Under the pieces are notes generated by a model, which was not told the DNA's origin, searched no databases, and was given only the letters and a program-made list of their open reading frames with translations. 64,000 nt of DNA, from positions 1 through 64,000 of the forward strand of contig JBNKZU010000008.1 in assembly GCA_050301795.1 (NCBI GenBank), read 5' to 3'. Made by a program: the position numbers and the translations under genes. Positions 63,960 through 64,000 of the stretch are shown here, piece by piece (positions within the stretch are counted from its first letter, which is position 1; each line of letters opens with the position of its first letter). Source of the stretch: JBNKZU01 sp050301795. Lineage in GTDB: Bacteria > Pseudomonadota > Gammaproteobacteria > Thiohalomonadales > Thiohalomonadaceae.

Positions 63960-64000
63960 GTAACACTCCAATAGATATAAAAAAACCTTGTTAAAACAAG

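Overview
This window looks like the chromosome of a gammaproteobacterium. Gene order and protein sequences match gammaproteobacterial housekeeping blocks: dprA-smg-topA facing def-fmt-rsmB-trkA-trkH, and mnmG-rsmG-parA-parB-atpIBEFHAGDC-glmU-glmS. A secreted Gly/Tyr-rich repeat protein resembling sulfur globule envelope proteins (53.2 kb) suggests, but does not prove, a sulfur oxidiser. The species cannot be named from the sequence.

Layout. 0.2-6.7 kb (minus): tsaC, purE, topA, smg, dprA and a LysM lipoprotein. 6.9-12.6 kb (plus): def, fmt, rsmB, trkA, trkH. 12.6-27.8 kb (minus): glmS, glmU, an SlyD-like FKBP, the complete F1Fo ATP synthase operon closed by a strong terminator, then parB, parA, rsmG, mnmG. 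tRNA-Gly(CCC) and a 7TM-DISM/GGDEF diguanylate cyclase follow. 30.2-50.7 kb is an accessory island. 50.7-64 kb returns to ordinary genes: gshA, an acidic repeat protein, the sulfur-globule-like protein, a YihY/BrkB membrane protein, an ABC-2 exporter, a spermidine-synthase-like protein, tcdA, an RRM protein, a B12-binding radical SAM protein, a GMC oxidoreductase with its small partner, and a porin.

The island reads as an elaborate lasso-peptide biosynthesis locus. It encodes a leader-binding PqqD/RRE protein (B1, two copies), a transglutaminase-like leader peptidase (B2), asparagine-synthetase-like lasso cyclases (C, two copies), an ABC exporter (D), HPr-kinase-like peptide kinases (K, two copies), three sulfotransferases (one fused to another domain), a nucleotidyltransferase-fold protein and an ATP-grasp protein. 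The most important item is a 54-codon gene at 38584-38748 (minus). It has the expected precursor layout: a W..P....L leader motif, Thr at -2, a core beginning with Ala, Glu at core position 8 for the macrolactam, and a C-terminal Ser as in kinase-modified (paeninodin-type) lasso peptides. The predicted core is AKSYYSTEFGPFDGPS. The kinase-sulfotransferase-cyclase block is present twice in the same order with nearly identical lengths, so the locus grew by segmental duplication.

Upstream on the same strand is a companion set: three 207-residue phage-tail-collar (Mdp-like) paralogues, two small proteins, a periplasmic-binding-protein fold without a signal peptide, and an aspartyl/asparaginyl beta-hydroxylase. 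Whether these act on the lasso peptide or form a separate system is unknown. The fused sulfotransferase gene appears split by a single-base frameshift at an A6 run.
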